In this document: positions 10,741 to 22,200 of the stretch, piece by piece
How positions within the stretch are numbered: the first letter of the stretch is position 1
Layout: every line of letters starts with the position of its first letter
NCBI RefSeq assembly: GCF_004359215.1
Contig: NC_090615.1
Coordinates: forward strand, 2,045,474 to 2,109,473
DNA: 64,000 bases
Reading direction: 5' to 3'
Source of the DNA: Bremia lactucae
Taxonomy: Eukaryota > Oomycota > Peronosporomycetes > Peronosporales > Peronosporaceae
The notes under the pieces: model-generated
Databases searched by the model: none
Seen by the model: only the letters and a program-made list of their open reading frames with translations
Told to the model about the DNA's origin: nothing
Position numbers and translations under genes: made by a program

Positions 10741-11014
10741 GTGTTATTTTCTTGGCTATGCAAAGGATCACAAAGCGTATAGACTACTATCGCGGATGAC
10801 GGCTCTATCATAATTTCAAGAAGCGTGACATTTGCCGAGCGTTTCATTTCGAAGGCAATGAAAAGTGAAGACGAGAAAATTATCGACATCATTGATGATG
10901 ATGAAAATTTGGAGACGTCGACACTTAACGACAATAGTTTGGAGGTTCCAGCAAATGATGAAAGGCTTCGGACTCCGCCACTTCGAGTTTGCCGTGATCA
11001 GATTCGTGGAAAAA

Positions 11015-11140
11015 CTTGTTGGTCCCGATCCAACGACCTTTGCCCGTTGGCATTCTCCGCCAGGCCTCAATTCAACCGGCTCTTGATTCCTTCGTAAGTC
11101 CCCTCACATTCTTAGTTTCTACTCGGATAATCTTTTACTG
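11015..11140 (-). pseudogene. LINE endonuclease, N-terminal part
   Basis: The minus strand reads TKNVRGLTKESRAG followed by a stop and then IEAWRRMPTGKGRW. This is the N-terminal strand of LINE endonucleases (the metal-binding Asn in NVRGL). It joins the part at 8694 through the split QETH-like loop if the copia insert is removed. One stop and one frame shift are present. Confidence 0.65.
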
Positions 11141-12525
11141 TCGAGAGCCTGCGGCTTTCCCGCCTGCTAGAGAGTTTCCGTCCCATTTGAGCTGATGGTA
11201 TAAGCCGTATAGATCCCCTTGAGACATATGTTGACTTGTCGCCAGGTACTAAACTCTCATATGGCTGCCTTAGTACTGGGGAGGACTTTGAACACTCATC
11301 TGGGTGATAGAGTGCTAAAAAAAACGTGTCGAGTATGGTCCAGTCGTCCTGGTTGACCATCTCCGTGAATGCTGAGCGATATGCCGTCAGGGCTTTCAGA
11401 CCCGCAAAATGACGGCGCAACTGGGACGTAATGCCAGTAGCTTTTGCGGCGTCCTCACCCGTGATGGACTGGATCTCGGCCTTGTATAGCAGAACACAGA
11501 TGATGTGACGAGCTAATCTTCCGTTATAGAGTATATCACACCGTCGGTGAAGGTCGTCTCCGCCGTATCCGCTGTCTTTTAACCTCCGTCAATTATCTGA
11601 ACTATCAATGGGAGGTGCCAGTGAGGACAGGGCTACTTGGCGCAAAGTTCTTTACTTCCAATCCTCAAGCCATCTTTTAGTGACATCGTCAGACACCCGG
11701 TCTCGTTGCACGGCGAGACGACCATACATACATTCGTAGCGCCATACCGCGGACCACGCCACAAGGGTTTCACCGATAAAAAAACCTGCAGGAGTCGGAT
11801 GTTATGAGGAAAGCGTCGTGCCTTGGTAAGAAGATGCCGCGGTTCCATTTGGACCACCTTGTTCCAGTTAATGTCACAGGACCCCACCGCTGGGAACCCA
11901 CTAAGTGCCGTCCTCGGCCACTCCGACTCAAGGTCTTGCAACATGTCCTGCCAGGACCTCGATCCTTCTATTTGTAATGTGCTGGACCTCCCGCCGTCAC
12001 GCAGCACCGGCTGCTTAGCTCTCTGATCACGATGAGTGAACAGTGTCGTGGACTGGTGACGAATTGCTAGACTGGTATGGCCACTATCCCGGACTGCTCC
12101 CCAACGCCTGGACTGGATCGATCCTTGAATACGAATACCCCGGCGATGGCAGTTCTGGTAGGAATTGTGGAGGAATGGTGTCTGCACTACCGTCCGCTAG
12201 GATACACTTCCAAATTTAGTGCTGGGATCAGGACCTTGCAACTGTTGAAGATCCGTGTTAAAACTCGAACGTCGTAAAGCGCCGCCCGCGCGGCCGCCCA
12301 AGATTGCCATTGTATCATCACCGAATCCGGGATACGATAGTCTAGTTGCAGCCGCTGAGTTGGTCTGCAGAAGATTTGTCGTCATTCAGCGGAGCTGGGC
12401 GTTCTCATAGCTGGCGGCCACCGTATTCACCCGGAACTCGAGAAGTGCGGGATACCGGGGTGACGCCGAGCAACGGAGAATCAACTGAATATCTTGGCGC
12501 AATGTGTACGTCATGTCACCGACTG
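11141..12525 (-). pseudogene. LINE 5' segment between ORF1 and endonuclease, unrecognised
   Basis: The minus strand contains open stretches at 12187-11633 (184 codons) and 11420-11112 (102 codons) with ordinary amino-acid composition and no motif I recognise. They lie between the ORF1-like region and the endonuclease start. They may be the C-terminal part of ORF1, an extended N-terminus of ORF2, or a third ORF. Confidence 0.4.
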
Positions 12526-15350
12526 TTAGTCTAGTCGACAGCTCGTTGGTGTCACCCCCCAGCGAGGCCGAATCGCAGCACCAACAAACCCTGCCAGACT
12601 CTCGTCTTCTCCTTTCATCTCCTTTTTACTGATCTCATCTTGCGAAATATCCATATCCTCACCACTGCCATCATCAGCCGAGACCCCAGAGTCGTGCGGA
12701 CCAGGTAGCGTGCAGTGAACGTAGAACAAACAGTGACGGTCTGTGTACCGGAGTATAAGAGGGAAATTTATTGGGTCCGCTCTTTTGGCTGTCGCTATCA
12801 TCTCGACACATGCTGATACAGTCAAGATGAGCTGCTCCCCTGTCTCAATCACATTGTTAGCCTTAGTCATCGAGCTTGGCCTATATAGGCAGTAGTTCCA
12901 TGGTGATGAATATTGCTTGGTTGCCTGATCACGTAAACATCTCGTTGCAAAAAAATGGCTGCCGTAAGAAGCATGGCGCTTCCTCTCTAGCTATAGTGAC
13001 CGATTGGCATTACCCTATTCGTGGTGCTGGCCGCGTATTCTTCCAGATACCATATAGATTGTTTGGTTGACTCTTTAATGGACATTGCCATCCATCCTCG
13101 CCGTACATTTACCAGGGTCTTCAGCCGCTCCACATGGTCAAATTGATCCGTCATATGTACTTAACCTGTACATTTAAGCCCCCGTTTCGCACACGTCGCA
13201 GCCCTATTCAGATTTGTCTTCACTTGTGCTAGGTCGTCGTTGGCCAGTGCTTGTACCATCGCAAGCGCCAAACAATTCCCTGGTGCCGACGTGGCGACGT
13301 GCCGCAACCGCAACACTTGTAGAATCGAATTTTCCGTGCCAATTCGGTCTCAGCGGGCATCTCCATAAGCTGCCTGTTCAGGCTGTCCGCTTCCTGACGC
13401 AGGCTTCGTAACTAAGCACATTCCTTTTGCTTCAAAGCTACCAGTTGAGGCGTAATTGGCACTTGTGGTGGTGGGCTCTGAAGAATGCGTAGCTGCACCA
13501 CAGAACTATGAACAGGCACAGATAATGGTTCCACTTCTCGCGCGGCCAACCTCTCTTCGTCGCTCCGCGAAGTAATGTCCGCCGTCCCCGTCCTTCCTGT
13601 AACACAGAACTCCTCATCAGGATCTGCGAGGGCTGTGAACTGGGAGGATTTAGTAGCCCGACGGGTAGATATCGCTATACCAGCCGATGCGCACGATGGC
13701 GCGAAGAAACTCGGGGCAACCTGTTAACTGGACCGTTAATTTTCATACCGTGGAAGTGCGAGAGTTGGGTGTACACGCGTCAAAGCTCTCCAGCTCCACC
13801 TCAGCACTAATATGTTCTGTGAAAAATGCAGTAAGCCGCAGATTGTCCATAAAACGTGTGACGTTATAGAGCAATGCGACGTATTCTGTTGCAGCCGTTA
13901 GTCTGGTGCCGTAGATCCAATCTGTTGGATCCATACTAACCCCGCGCTCGGAGCATGAGACTTTTGAAGCTGATACCAACGGCGTCTGAACGTGACTACC
14001 GTGCGCTGGAATTTCTTCGCCGCAGTACGGGTGAAAAAATGGATTGACCATTGACCCTTGTTGTAACTTATACTCTTGACTTGACTCAGCATCATATGAA
14101 GGTACCCTAGGTTCACTTGTAATCCTTCTGCAGCCAGCAATATGTCTTTCTTCAACGCTTGAGTATGCTGTCGGTTGGTAGTGATAGTCCGAGCACTAAC
14201 GAGAGAAAAGGACAATTCGCCCTCCACTTGCATCAGAATTGATGTCTGGAACCGCAAGCGGTCCTTCGTAGTGAAAATTTTATTGAGAAAATATGGCAGA
14301 CCCCGGCTGACGATGTGGCCCTCTGCCAAACCCTAGATAACCTTCCACTCATCTTCGGTGCCAGTTCGGAGGCGCGGACCCGATCTGTCACGACCTGTGG
14401 ATGCACATATTACCCTCAGCCGTCCGATTTCTTCCAGCGAATACTTGGATAGAATTAAACATATACATTTGGTAGTTTTTAGTCCATGGCCCGTGTCAAT
14501 AGATTGACCGTGGACCGCCTGCCCGTTACTTTTGCTGCCTATTATTTTCGCACAGATTTCCTTGACCACTTGACTTTGCTGGTCCTACTCTCGAGAATGG
14601 TCGATAAAGACCAGGAAGAGTTTTACAGATCCCGACATATTCCTCGGGCGTGCATACACCAGTTGGCATAAGAGCAGCCATCCACGACGCTGACTTCTTC
14701 AAAAATCCTTGGAGCTGAGCCGACTCGGCCCCTTTGAACTTGGTGTATTGCTGCTTCGTCGTCGGTGCTTGATCGTGTGGTATGTTTAGCGCCTCCAACT
14801 CAGCCGCAAACAAAGCTGCCACAGTGGCTTTCCACGCCTCCCGTAAAATTGCCTCTGGAGCGGCTCGAAGTTCCGTCGTCACCGCCGCAAATATGTGCTC
14901 GTCACTCATTTGCGGAGGTAGAACGATCACGGGCCCGCTACGACCCGTCACGTCCACGCTCCGCTGCGCAGACAAAGCTCCCCCCTCGCGCCTACATCGC
15001 CGCGGGCCAATCGCCTGGGATTCAGACCCCTCGAGTCTGGCCTCCCCTTCTCGCTTGGCTTTGGGCCGCTCAACTGTGCAGACCTCTCCCCGTCCACCCT
15101 ACTACCCGCACTGGGAGGATTTTCTACCACCTTACGTGGATGAGCCCCTTGATCACCGTCTTCCCCGGTATAAAGAACACCTCCATAAAATTCGTTTAGT
15201 ATCTGCGGGCTACGGCTAGAAGACCCATCGTCTTTATCACCGCGGCGCGGAGTCGAGTGTTCCGCCCCCCCTGCCCACTGCCTCCCGAGTCTGGAGGATA
15301 GAGTTCTTGTGAAGCTGCCCACCCCCTACTGATCCAGAGGTGCCGTCCAT
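12526..15350 (-). pseudogene. LINE ORF1-like region
   Basis: Minus-strand reading begins near 15350 (MDGTSGS..., Gly/Ser-rich, frame broken at a G run). It continues through 14975-14526, an Ala/Glu-rich helical segment (ILREAWKATVAALFAAELEAL). At 14329-13898 a KGQWSIHFFTRTAAKKFQRT stretch resembles the RRM-like nucleic-acid-binding domain of LINE ORF1 proteins. An acidic tail (GEDMDISQDE) lies at 12640-12700. Frameshifted throughout. The assignment comes from position upstream of ORF2 and general character, not from a diagnostic motif. Confidence 0.5.
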
Positions 15351-16933
15351 CTCGCCTTGATCACCACCCGACGCAGCTAGTGACGCGCTCGCTTTAACGG
15401 ACTAACTAAGGCTAGCCCGGGTCCTCAGTCAAATCTTTGCTCCGTGCACGGCGATTTGGAGAGTGGCCATTAATACGGACGTTGTCGCCGATATCTAGCT
15501 AACAATAAATGAATGGCGTGGTGTAAAGTATGGGCTATTGAAATTTGAAATTAAAAAATCATTTGACAGTAAGAGCTCCTTTTTTAAATGATACATTTAT
15601 TCATTGCTAATTCTCACTCTAAATTACTTATCCGAGAATAAAGGTCCACATCTAAAATTGATATCTCCGCAACTATTTCTTTATAATTTTTATTAAACTA
15701 AACCGCTCCTACTGAAATAATTTCCATCACAATTTTTTTTGTAATAGTTTTCACTTCAAGTAAGTAAATGGTGTCGATGCTCCTCTGCATCAGATCAAAG
15801 GGAAGTCAGCTTCAATAATTTACCCAACGGTGATATGGACATCGCCTACGCCGCTCACCCTTGAGAGCCAGGTATAGGACATGTGTTGGTTCGCTTTAAA
15901 GTAAATTGTCAGCAAATGATCGTAGCTAATCTATGACTCCGTTTCTTTTTTTAGCTGTACCGTACACGCGGGTCGCACAGCCCTTGAGCAGAGGGATGCG
16001 TGGACCACCATGAGGCCTTATAACACGATTGTAATGTGCAAACTGCCGAGCTTCATTGGTCAATCAGCCAAAGCGTGGCGGGGCATATGCACTTTTGGCA
16101 ACGCAAAAAACATAACTTTTTATAAATTCGAGGCTGTGGACCTTAGCAAATAAGGGGCTCTACATGAAACATTAAGCCATCGATCCTTAATTAGTGGTTA
16201 ATTAATTATGCTCATGAGCGCTCACAAATCTGTTCGTACGTACCAGCGCGGATTACTGATCCGAGGTCAAATTTCATGTTGATTCAATGGTGATCTTAAA
16301 AATCATTTTAAAATTTGTTGAAAACGGGTTGCAATAAACTTAAATTTATACGGTACGAGCGCTTTCAGCAATGTTCGCGATAGAACCGGCATCTGACCCT
16401 GATCGTAGAAGATCGATGGGACATACGGTATTGTATCAGCTTCTTCCTAGATGTAAGTGCAAGCGTCGAAACTGTAGCTCACACTGTACCTACATGAACA
16501 TTTTCCCGTTGTTAGGTAGTCAAGCGCCTATTTAGCTTAAAATTCGAAAGTATCACAATGTTACGGCGCTTTAAGTCGATTTTATAGCGTTTTTTACCAT
16601 AAAAAAAGGCTCGCTCGTTTTCCCAGTCAAATATTATAGCATCTGGTCCGATCAGCCACAAGAAATCAAGCCAGTGCCGGCTTTCGTTCCTTTACATTTT
16701 AAACAAAGTATAAATGGCTCTACCATCTTCCAAGATAAAATTCAAAACATGCGGCATGTCGAGCGCGATCTGATTCGCTACCACATGCGCCGACTTCGCT
16801 CTACAATCGGACCAGCAAAAACGTGAGGCAGAGAGGCATTGAGCCCGCCCCCCAATTCCTGTCTTCATATCGCAATTTGCCCTGGCAAAAAGTATTTACG
16901 AGACCCACAACTTTTTCGCATCGTTCGTTAAGA
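15351..16933. other. Intergenic region upstream of the secreted-protein gene
   Basis: About 1.6 kb, AT-rich from 15500 onward, between the LINE 5' end and the first gene of the island. I see no coding sequence, RNA gene or repeat. The promoter of the gene at 16934 must lie in its right end. The reading frame of that gene is open back to 16823, so the start choice is discussed there. Confidence 0.6.
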
Positions 16934-18577
16934 ATGCGTCTTCATCATATTTTACTGGCATCCGCTGTTGCGGTGTTCAGCAGCCGAGTTCTTGGAGCTG
17001 CGACACAAGAGAATCGCAACTTAGTAGCATTCGATAAACTCGAAGGAACGGCTGACGGGCCAACAGATGACGATGCCGATGTGGACGCTGATACCACGAA
17101 TAAGGCGCTCCAATCTGGCGCGACTTCTGATCCTGCTGACTCCCCCGCCGTGTCGACTACGGCCGTTGCTGGTTCAAAGAATGAAGAAATTAACAGCATT
17201 CTTACACGTCTTCAGTCCGATTTGCTTGATCTCATCGGATCGGATGATGGGTCCAAACCTGTCGATCCTAATCCATTAGGTGAAAACGGAAGCAAGCTCA
17301 CGAAATTGATGAATTTCTCGGATCCAAACTTCCTTAAGATTCTCAAACCGCTCGGTCTCGGTGGCTTAATTGATGGCGATCTCAATGTAAAGCAGGAACC
17401 GGGGGCCCCTACGGCCCCGGAAAATCCAGTGGCTCCGGCGACTCCGGAGGCTCCTCTAGCCGATGACACTGATCGCGACGAGTTGGAAGCTGCAGTCGCC
17501 GCCATGATCAAGAAGAAGAAAATGCAAGCGAATGGTTCCGATGGCCCAAACGACGTTGATCCCACTGATCCAACCCTTAAGAAGGGATTGAACGATGACG
17601 AGACTTCCGGTGAGGATTTGTTGACTACGACCAAGTCATCGGCGCTACCCACGGACGACGATGGTCCTGATTCTACGTACCTTTCGTCGATTGCCAAGAC
17701 TCCAGTCGTTCCCACTTCCAGCGATGAGGACAATGACGATGACATTAACTCGTTAAACCCCACTTTAGACAAAAAGACTGGAGTTGCTAATACCAAGTCT
17801 TCTGATACTGGTGTCAAGTCACCTACTACTGCAGGTGATGGCAGTGGAACGGACTCAGATTTTGACGGCAAGTTTGATAAATTGCTTCAAATGAGTGACA
17901 GTGAACTCGACGATCTAATGACTTCAGACAAGAACAGTTCTGCTGCTCCTTACTTGGCAGCTGCTCAGAAAATGTTGGAGCCCGTGGAAAGTGTGCCTGG
18001 TGAAAACAAGACTGCCAAAGGCGAAGCGTACTTGAGCAAACTCGACAGTATGCTGAAATTGTCCGACAGTCAACTCGACGATATGCTCGACTCGATGGAT
18101 ATTACTTCGCTCGAAGGTCTGAAAAAAGTTGCAGGCACCAAGGACGTTGCTGTGTCCGAGACCACTACGACCTCACCTAATACGGCCAAGACCACACCGT
18201 CTTCCAATACTGTTTCGAAGTCTGCACCAGTCTTGGACGATGGTCAAAGCGATGCCGATGTTCTTTTTGAAAAGACGCCCGAGAAGGAAGATACGCTCGA
18301 GGTTATTCCACCTGCAGAGGAAAGTAGCTACTTGAAGGGTTTGTATGCGCTCTCGGACGATGACTTGAAGGCGCCGGCTCCGGCTCCGGATACCAAATCT
18401 CCCCCTAAGACAATTGATGATAACTCGAAAACGGAGGACTCGATGTCGGATGTTGAAGATTTTGACACGTCCGAGTGCCCTACGGGATTCTTCGGACACA
18501 TAAAGTCGTGGTGGAAAAACACAGTGGGCGGTGGGGACAAGTGCGCGTTAGAGCGCCGACTTCGCGTGGTTGTGTAG
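16934..18577 (+). CDS. Secreted acidic repeat-containing protein (effector-like)
   Basis: A 547-residue protein with a clear N-terminal signal peptide. Residues 1-22 (MRLHHILLASAVAVFSSRV..) have a basic start, a hydrophobic core and small residues before a likely cut near residue 22. The ATG at 16934 is chosen over the in-frame ATG at 16823 because only it puts the signal peptide at the N-terminus. The mature part is Asp/Ser/Thr/Pro-rich and probably disordered. It contains three related modules at about 313-330, 366-386 and 466-480 with the core L-x-x-[ML]-SD-x-x-LDD-[LM], each preceded by a Lys/Leu helix. A Lys patch (KKKK) is at 193-197. A short C-terminal domain (512-547) has two cysteines (515, 537) and two tryptophans. 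I see no RxLR or dEER motif. I do not recognise the family. A host-directed or apoplastic role is inference from secretion, repeats and its place at the edge of transposon-rich DNA. Confidence 0.85.
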   Translation: MRLHHILLASAVAVFSSRVLGAATQENRNLVAFDKLEGTADGPTDDDADVDADTTNKALQSGATSDPADSPAVSTTAVAGSKNEEINSILTRLQSDLLDLIGSDDGSKPVDPNPLGENGSKLTKLMNFSDPNFLKILKPLGLGGLIDGDLNVKQEPGAPTAPENPVAPATPEAPLADDTDRDELEAAVAAMIKKKKMQANGSDGPNDVDPTDPTLKKGLNDDETSGEDLLTTTKSSALPTDDDGPDSTYLSSIAKTPVVPTSSDEDNDDDINSLNPTLDKKTGVANTKSSDTGVKSPTTAGDGSGTDSDFDGKFDKLLQMSDSELDDLMTSDKNSSAAPYLAAAQKMLEPVESVPGENKTAKGEAYLSKLDSMLKLSDSQLDDMLDSMDITSLEGLKKVAGTKDVAVSETTTTSPNTAKTTPSSNTVSKSAPVLDDGQSDADVLFEKTPEKEDTLEVIPPAEESSYLKGLYALSDDDLKAPAPAPDTKSPPKTIDDNSKTEDSMSDVEDFDTSECPTGFFGHIKSWWKNTVGGGDKCALERRLRVVV

Positions 18578-19258
18578 GATCTGATGCTTAAAAGGGAGGA
18601 GCTAATGGTTTGCTTATGGTAGATTTCGTAGCGACATATTGTCATGAAATTCGTGCCTTGTTTCAATAGACGATTAAGCGCGTTATGAAGTTTACTTTTA
18701 AATGATATGTGATGTCACGAGCTAGATGTTATTATTAAAATTTCAGGCAGCATTCCTTCTTTATGTACTAGAAGCAAGAAGTTTGCCCCTGCTTAGATTA
18801 GCTTCGTGCAGTTCATGAAAGTGACTAGGACTTTAATCAGAGATCACGTCAAATTCGGGTCCCATCGCCATTAAGTCTCTTGAAAGCTTCATCGTTGCGC
18901 TTAAGACATTTGGCGATGAGACACGGAGGAGCTCATCGACATATAAAAATAAGAATTCACTAAAAATATATAAAAGAGGTGAATCTCGAGAGAGACATCG
19001 TAATTTCTAAGCTTTTTGGGGGCAGATGTAGGTAATGTTTTGCTCTTATTTATTTATAAATTTTCGGGTTCACTTCATACTTCCCCGAGCCCTTATTACT
19101 AACCCTATGACCAAAAATGTTTCTAACAAGAGGGTATTAAGAAACACGACGTTCAAAATTTCGACGTTCGACAGTTTTCATAAACCGGCAATTCCTGACA
19201 AAAGTCCTCACCACTTCATGTTAGTTCTTTATCCCATGCGTCTACGGAAGCACCTCAT
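18578..19258. other. Convergent 3' intergenic region
   Basis: About 680 bp between the stop of the secreted-protein gene and the stop of TPP2 on the opposite strand. It is AT-rich with no convincing ORF and serves as the 3' region of both genes. Confidence 0.6.
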
Positions 19259-22200
19259 TTAAAAGATCCGATAAAACTCTGGCGCGCGGCGACGAGCCCA
19301 TTTTCTCTCATATTGCGTCCAATGCGGCCACTGCAGTGCATTTAGAGTGTCGCAGATCTCCGCAGCGAGCTTTTCCTCGGTAATAATCTTGATCCGATCG
19401 GCCGGTTCCATGTCCTGCGCCTTGCGTAAACGCTGTAATCCAAGTCCAAACGCATCATCGTGGCGGTCGTGGAGCAGGGATACATGCAGATACGTAACTG
19501 TTTCGACGTCTTCCCACTTCTGAAGAGCGGCGTAGACTGTTTCAAAGTCCTTCCAGTGCGCTAAATCGCCTAAAGCACGAGCTTTACGAGCCAATGCATC
19601 CGCCAGAATCGCCTTTTCCTTGTCCTTATCTTTACGCAATTTCATTTTTTTTGCAGGCTCGTCACTAGAGACACTTCGTGTGCCAAAGAAACGGGCGAGA
19701 TCGTCCTCATTGATAAGTGCGAGCACAGCATCCGCTGCCTCAATAATCTCCGCCAAGTTGCTACTTCGTAGAGACTCCGAGTCAAAATGATGGAGCTTGG
19801 CTTGCAGAACTCGCAAGTGATTCGGATATTGTGCCACAAGACGCTGCCACGCTGGCAAGAACGTTTTTTTACCAGCAAGCTTGTTCGTTCGCTCAAGCAG
19901 AAGGTCACACATGGCTTCCTGTGTGATCTGTTCTTCTTCACGCTCGTCTGGAAGCTCCTTTGTATCGGCTTTATCGACAGGAATTAACGAAGGAATCACG
20001 TACGAAATCTCAAAGCCACTCGGTCGTCGGCCACTCCTGCGAGAAAACACACACACGATTTTTAGTCAATTCTTTTCGAATCAATCCAGAAAAAAAATAA
20101 TCACTTTGATCAACCCACCCTTTTAGATCCGCGTTCTGGTAGCCAAAGTGAATACTTCCTTTTAGCACGTCTCCTTTCGTTGAACCCTTAGGCCATTTGT
20201 CCTGAGCAGGCTCTCCAAGAAACAACGCCACGTACTTTTCTATCGATAGGCGCTTTTTGTCCAAAGGTTTCAAGCCCAATGCTACATTGTCTTGGTGTCC
20301 ATACACTGACGCTTGAATCTCCTTGATTTCGTGGTGAAGTTCCAGCATCATTTGTTTGAGTTTCTCTAATTTACTCACACTCTCGTGACGCACTTGCGCT
20401 CGAATGAGATATGAACCGTTCTGCAGCTTCGTGTCATTCCAATACGCGTCTGAAGAGCCCAGATACTGTTTCTTGTGGTCAAAAATCATCATTAATTGCG
20501 CTTCAAACGGAGACTCGTACAGTCGATTATGGAGGAGAGGTAAGTTTGGCACGACTTTACCCGCTTCACTTTTCGTAAAGGGGTACGTGAGTATAAGTTG
20601 ATAAACTTGACGCTTGTCTGGAAACTCGTCGCGGCTTGAACTGAGCGGAGAGATCTCAGCTGTAGTGGGACGGATGTGCTGTACATACTTGGTAAAGCTA
20701 ATCTTAGGAGCCAACGTCTCGTGGGTTACTGTGCTCGAAATCACGACCTTGTGGGACTCTTCTCCTCCAATGATTACAATCTTCTCTTGGTCAGGTTTAA
20801 TTCCATGGAAATGAATCTCCACGTGCACAATCGAGTCGCCCAGTGCACTCCAGAACTGTCCCAAACAAAACTCCGTGGTCAATCCACCCACTAGATCCAT
20901 ACTGAAACCAAGCTCCTGTCCAGGTGCGAGCACAAAAGCTTTGTGGAAGGACGACGCACTCTGTCGTACAAAGGGCTGAAATTGAAGAGCATCAAACATA
21001 AAGAGTTTTCCTGAAGCATTCGATTCTACGCGAGAGTTGCAGTCTTGAAGAGGACGTGATATGTGAATATCTGCCCAAGTCGCTCCTTGTGGAGGAGTGA
21101 CGAAACGACGAATGATATGTCCAGGATGGAACTCCGTGCGATACTTTATCACCATTGTCGCATCTTCTGGTTTAATTACAGTGACGGGAATAGTAAAGAG
21201 AGCTTTACGACTTGCGTTTTTCGTATCGTAGGCTACAATCTCGCCATAGTGCACACCTGGTGCCAAGTGTTTCGTCGTCACGAGAGCTTTAAACGTCCTT
21301 CCACTGTGCATTAACGCCATGTTTTGTCCTACATCAATCCAACGCGTCGACGGTACAAGACGGATATGCTGTTCAAAGTGAATTTTGTCCATTTGCGCTG
21401 CTTTTTTGTGAAACACTGGGGTGACGGTGACAGTCACTTCGTTCGTGTCATGAACAAAGTCGACTCGGTCACGGAGGTAAATTCCACGAGAGCTTTCATC
21501 GCCTGAAGAAGTTTTAATTGCATAGTAAAGAGGAAATTGCTTGGTTCCATCAAATGCGTTGCTACGAGTCAAGTACTCGAACGCTGGCAAGACTTGGATC
21601 AGACCTTTGCCTTGAGCGTACACGTCCACATTTGGTATTTTCATAGCCGTATTCTCCAGCGCGCGACGGATTGAATACGGCGTATAGTCGACTTTAAGGC
21701 GTTTTAATCCACTCACGAGGAGTGCGATATTTCCAGCACAATTCGGGGACGACATGGACGTGCCATTCATTAATTTTTTCTTGTCTAGCGTCCAATTCGG
21801 CACTGAAGCAATCGCAGCTCCTGGGGCACAGATATTCACGCCCACGTCTCCATCAAACGTAGGTCCACGGGACGACCACGTATAAGCCGTGCCCACTAAA
21901 TCGTTCTCTCGCATGATATACTCACTCTCCATCATCTCGGGCGAAACGTACGCACCGACTCCGAGCATACTGGAAGTTGTGCCACCGGGTGCCCCCACTG
22001 TGCCTAGTGCCGGGCCTTCATTCCCAGCACTCACGACAAACGTCACATTGTGCTCGTCTACGAGTTCATTGCTTAATTCCACAATGCGTCCATAATTATG
22101 CAGCGAAGCAAACTCTCCATAACTCATGTTAACAATGTCGACATTGGCGTCCATGACAGCGAGAATTGCACGACTGAGCGCCGACGTTGTCTCCATACTC

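Larger units (their letters stand above)
8695..11014 (+). mobile_element. Ty1/copia element inserted in the LINE, 3'-truncated
   Basis: On the plus strand this 2.3-kb insert holds a short terminal hairpin or LTR, a primer-binding-like site, gag, protease and integrase. It then stops in the acidic linker before the reverse transcriptase. No RT, RNase H or 3' LTR is present. The flanking LINE reads through on both sides, which fixes the boundaries well. Several stops and frame shifts show it is inactive. Confidence 0.8.
4918..15350 (-). mobile_element. LINE (non-LTR retrotransposon), minus strand, interrupted
   Basis: Reading 15350 to 4918, the minus strand carries an ORF1-like region, an apurinic-type endonuclease, a reverse transcriptase and a C-terminal CCHC-like segment, in the order expected for an L1-type two-ORF LINE. 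A copia insertion at 8695-11014 splits the endonuclease. Frameshifts and stops show the copy is dead. No poly(A) tail is seen at the 3' boundary (about 4918), where a gypsy gag abuts, so the 3' end is probably truncated. Confidence 0.8.

Noticed and set aside
14765..15219. Two overlapping plus-strand ORFs of 144-145 codons
   Set aside because: Opposite-strand readings of the GC-rich LINE ORF1 region.
16823..16933. 37-codon in-frame upstream extension of the secreted protein
   Set aside because: Using the upstream ATG would bury the signal peptide behind a polar segment; the downstream ATG gives a standard secretory N-terminus.
16934..17060. Possible RxLR motif at RNLV after the signal peptide
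   Set aside because: The arginine at the fourth position is missing and no EER follows, so the RxLR label is not supported.
17212..17871. 219-codon ORF on the minus strand inside the secreted-protein gene
   Set aside because: It is the antisense shadow of a low-complexity Asp/Ser/Thr-rich coding frame. It has no signal or domain, and the plus frame has a signal peptide and repeat modules.
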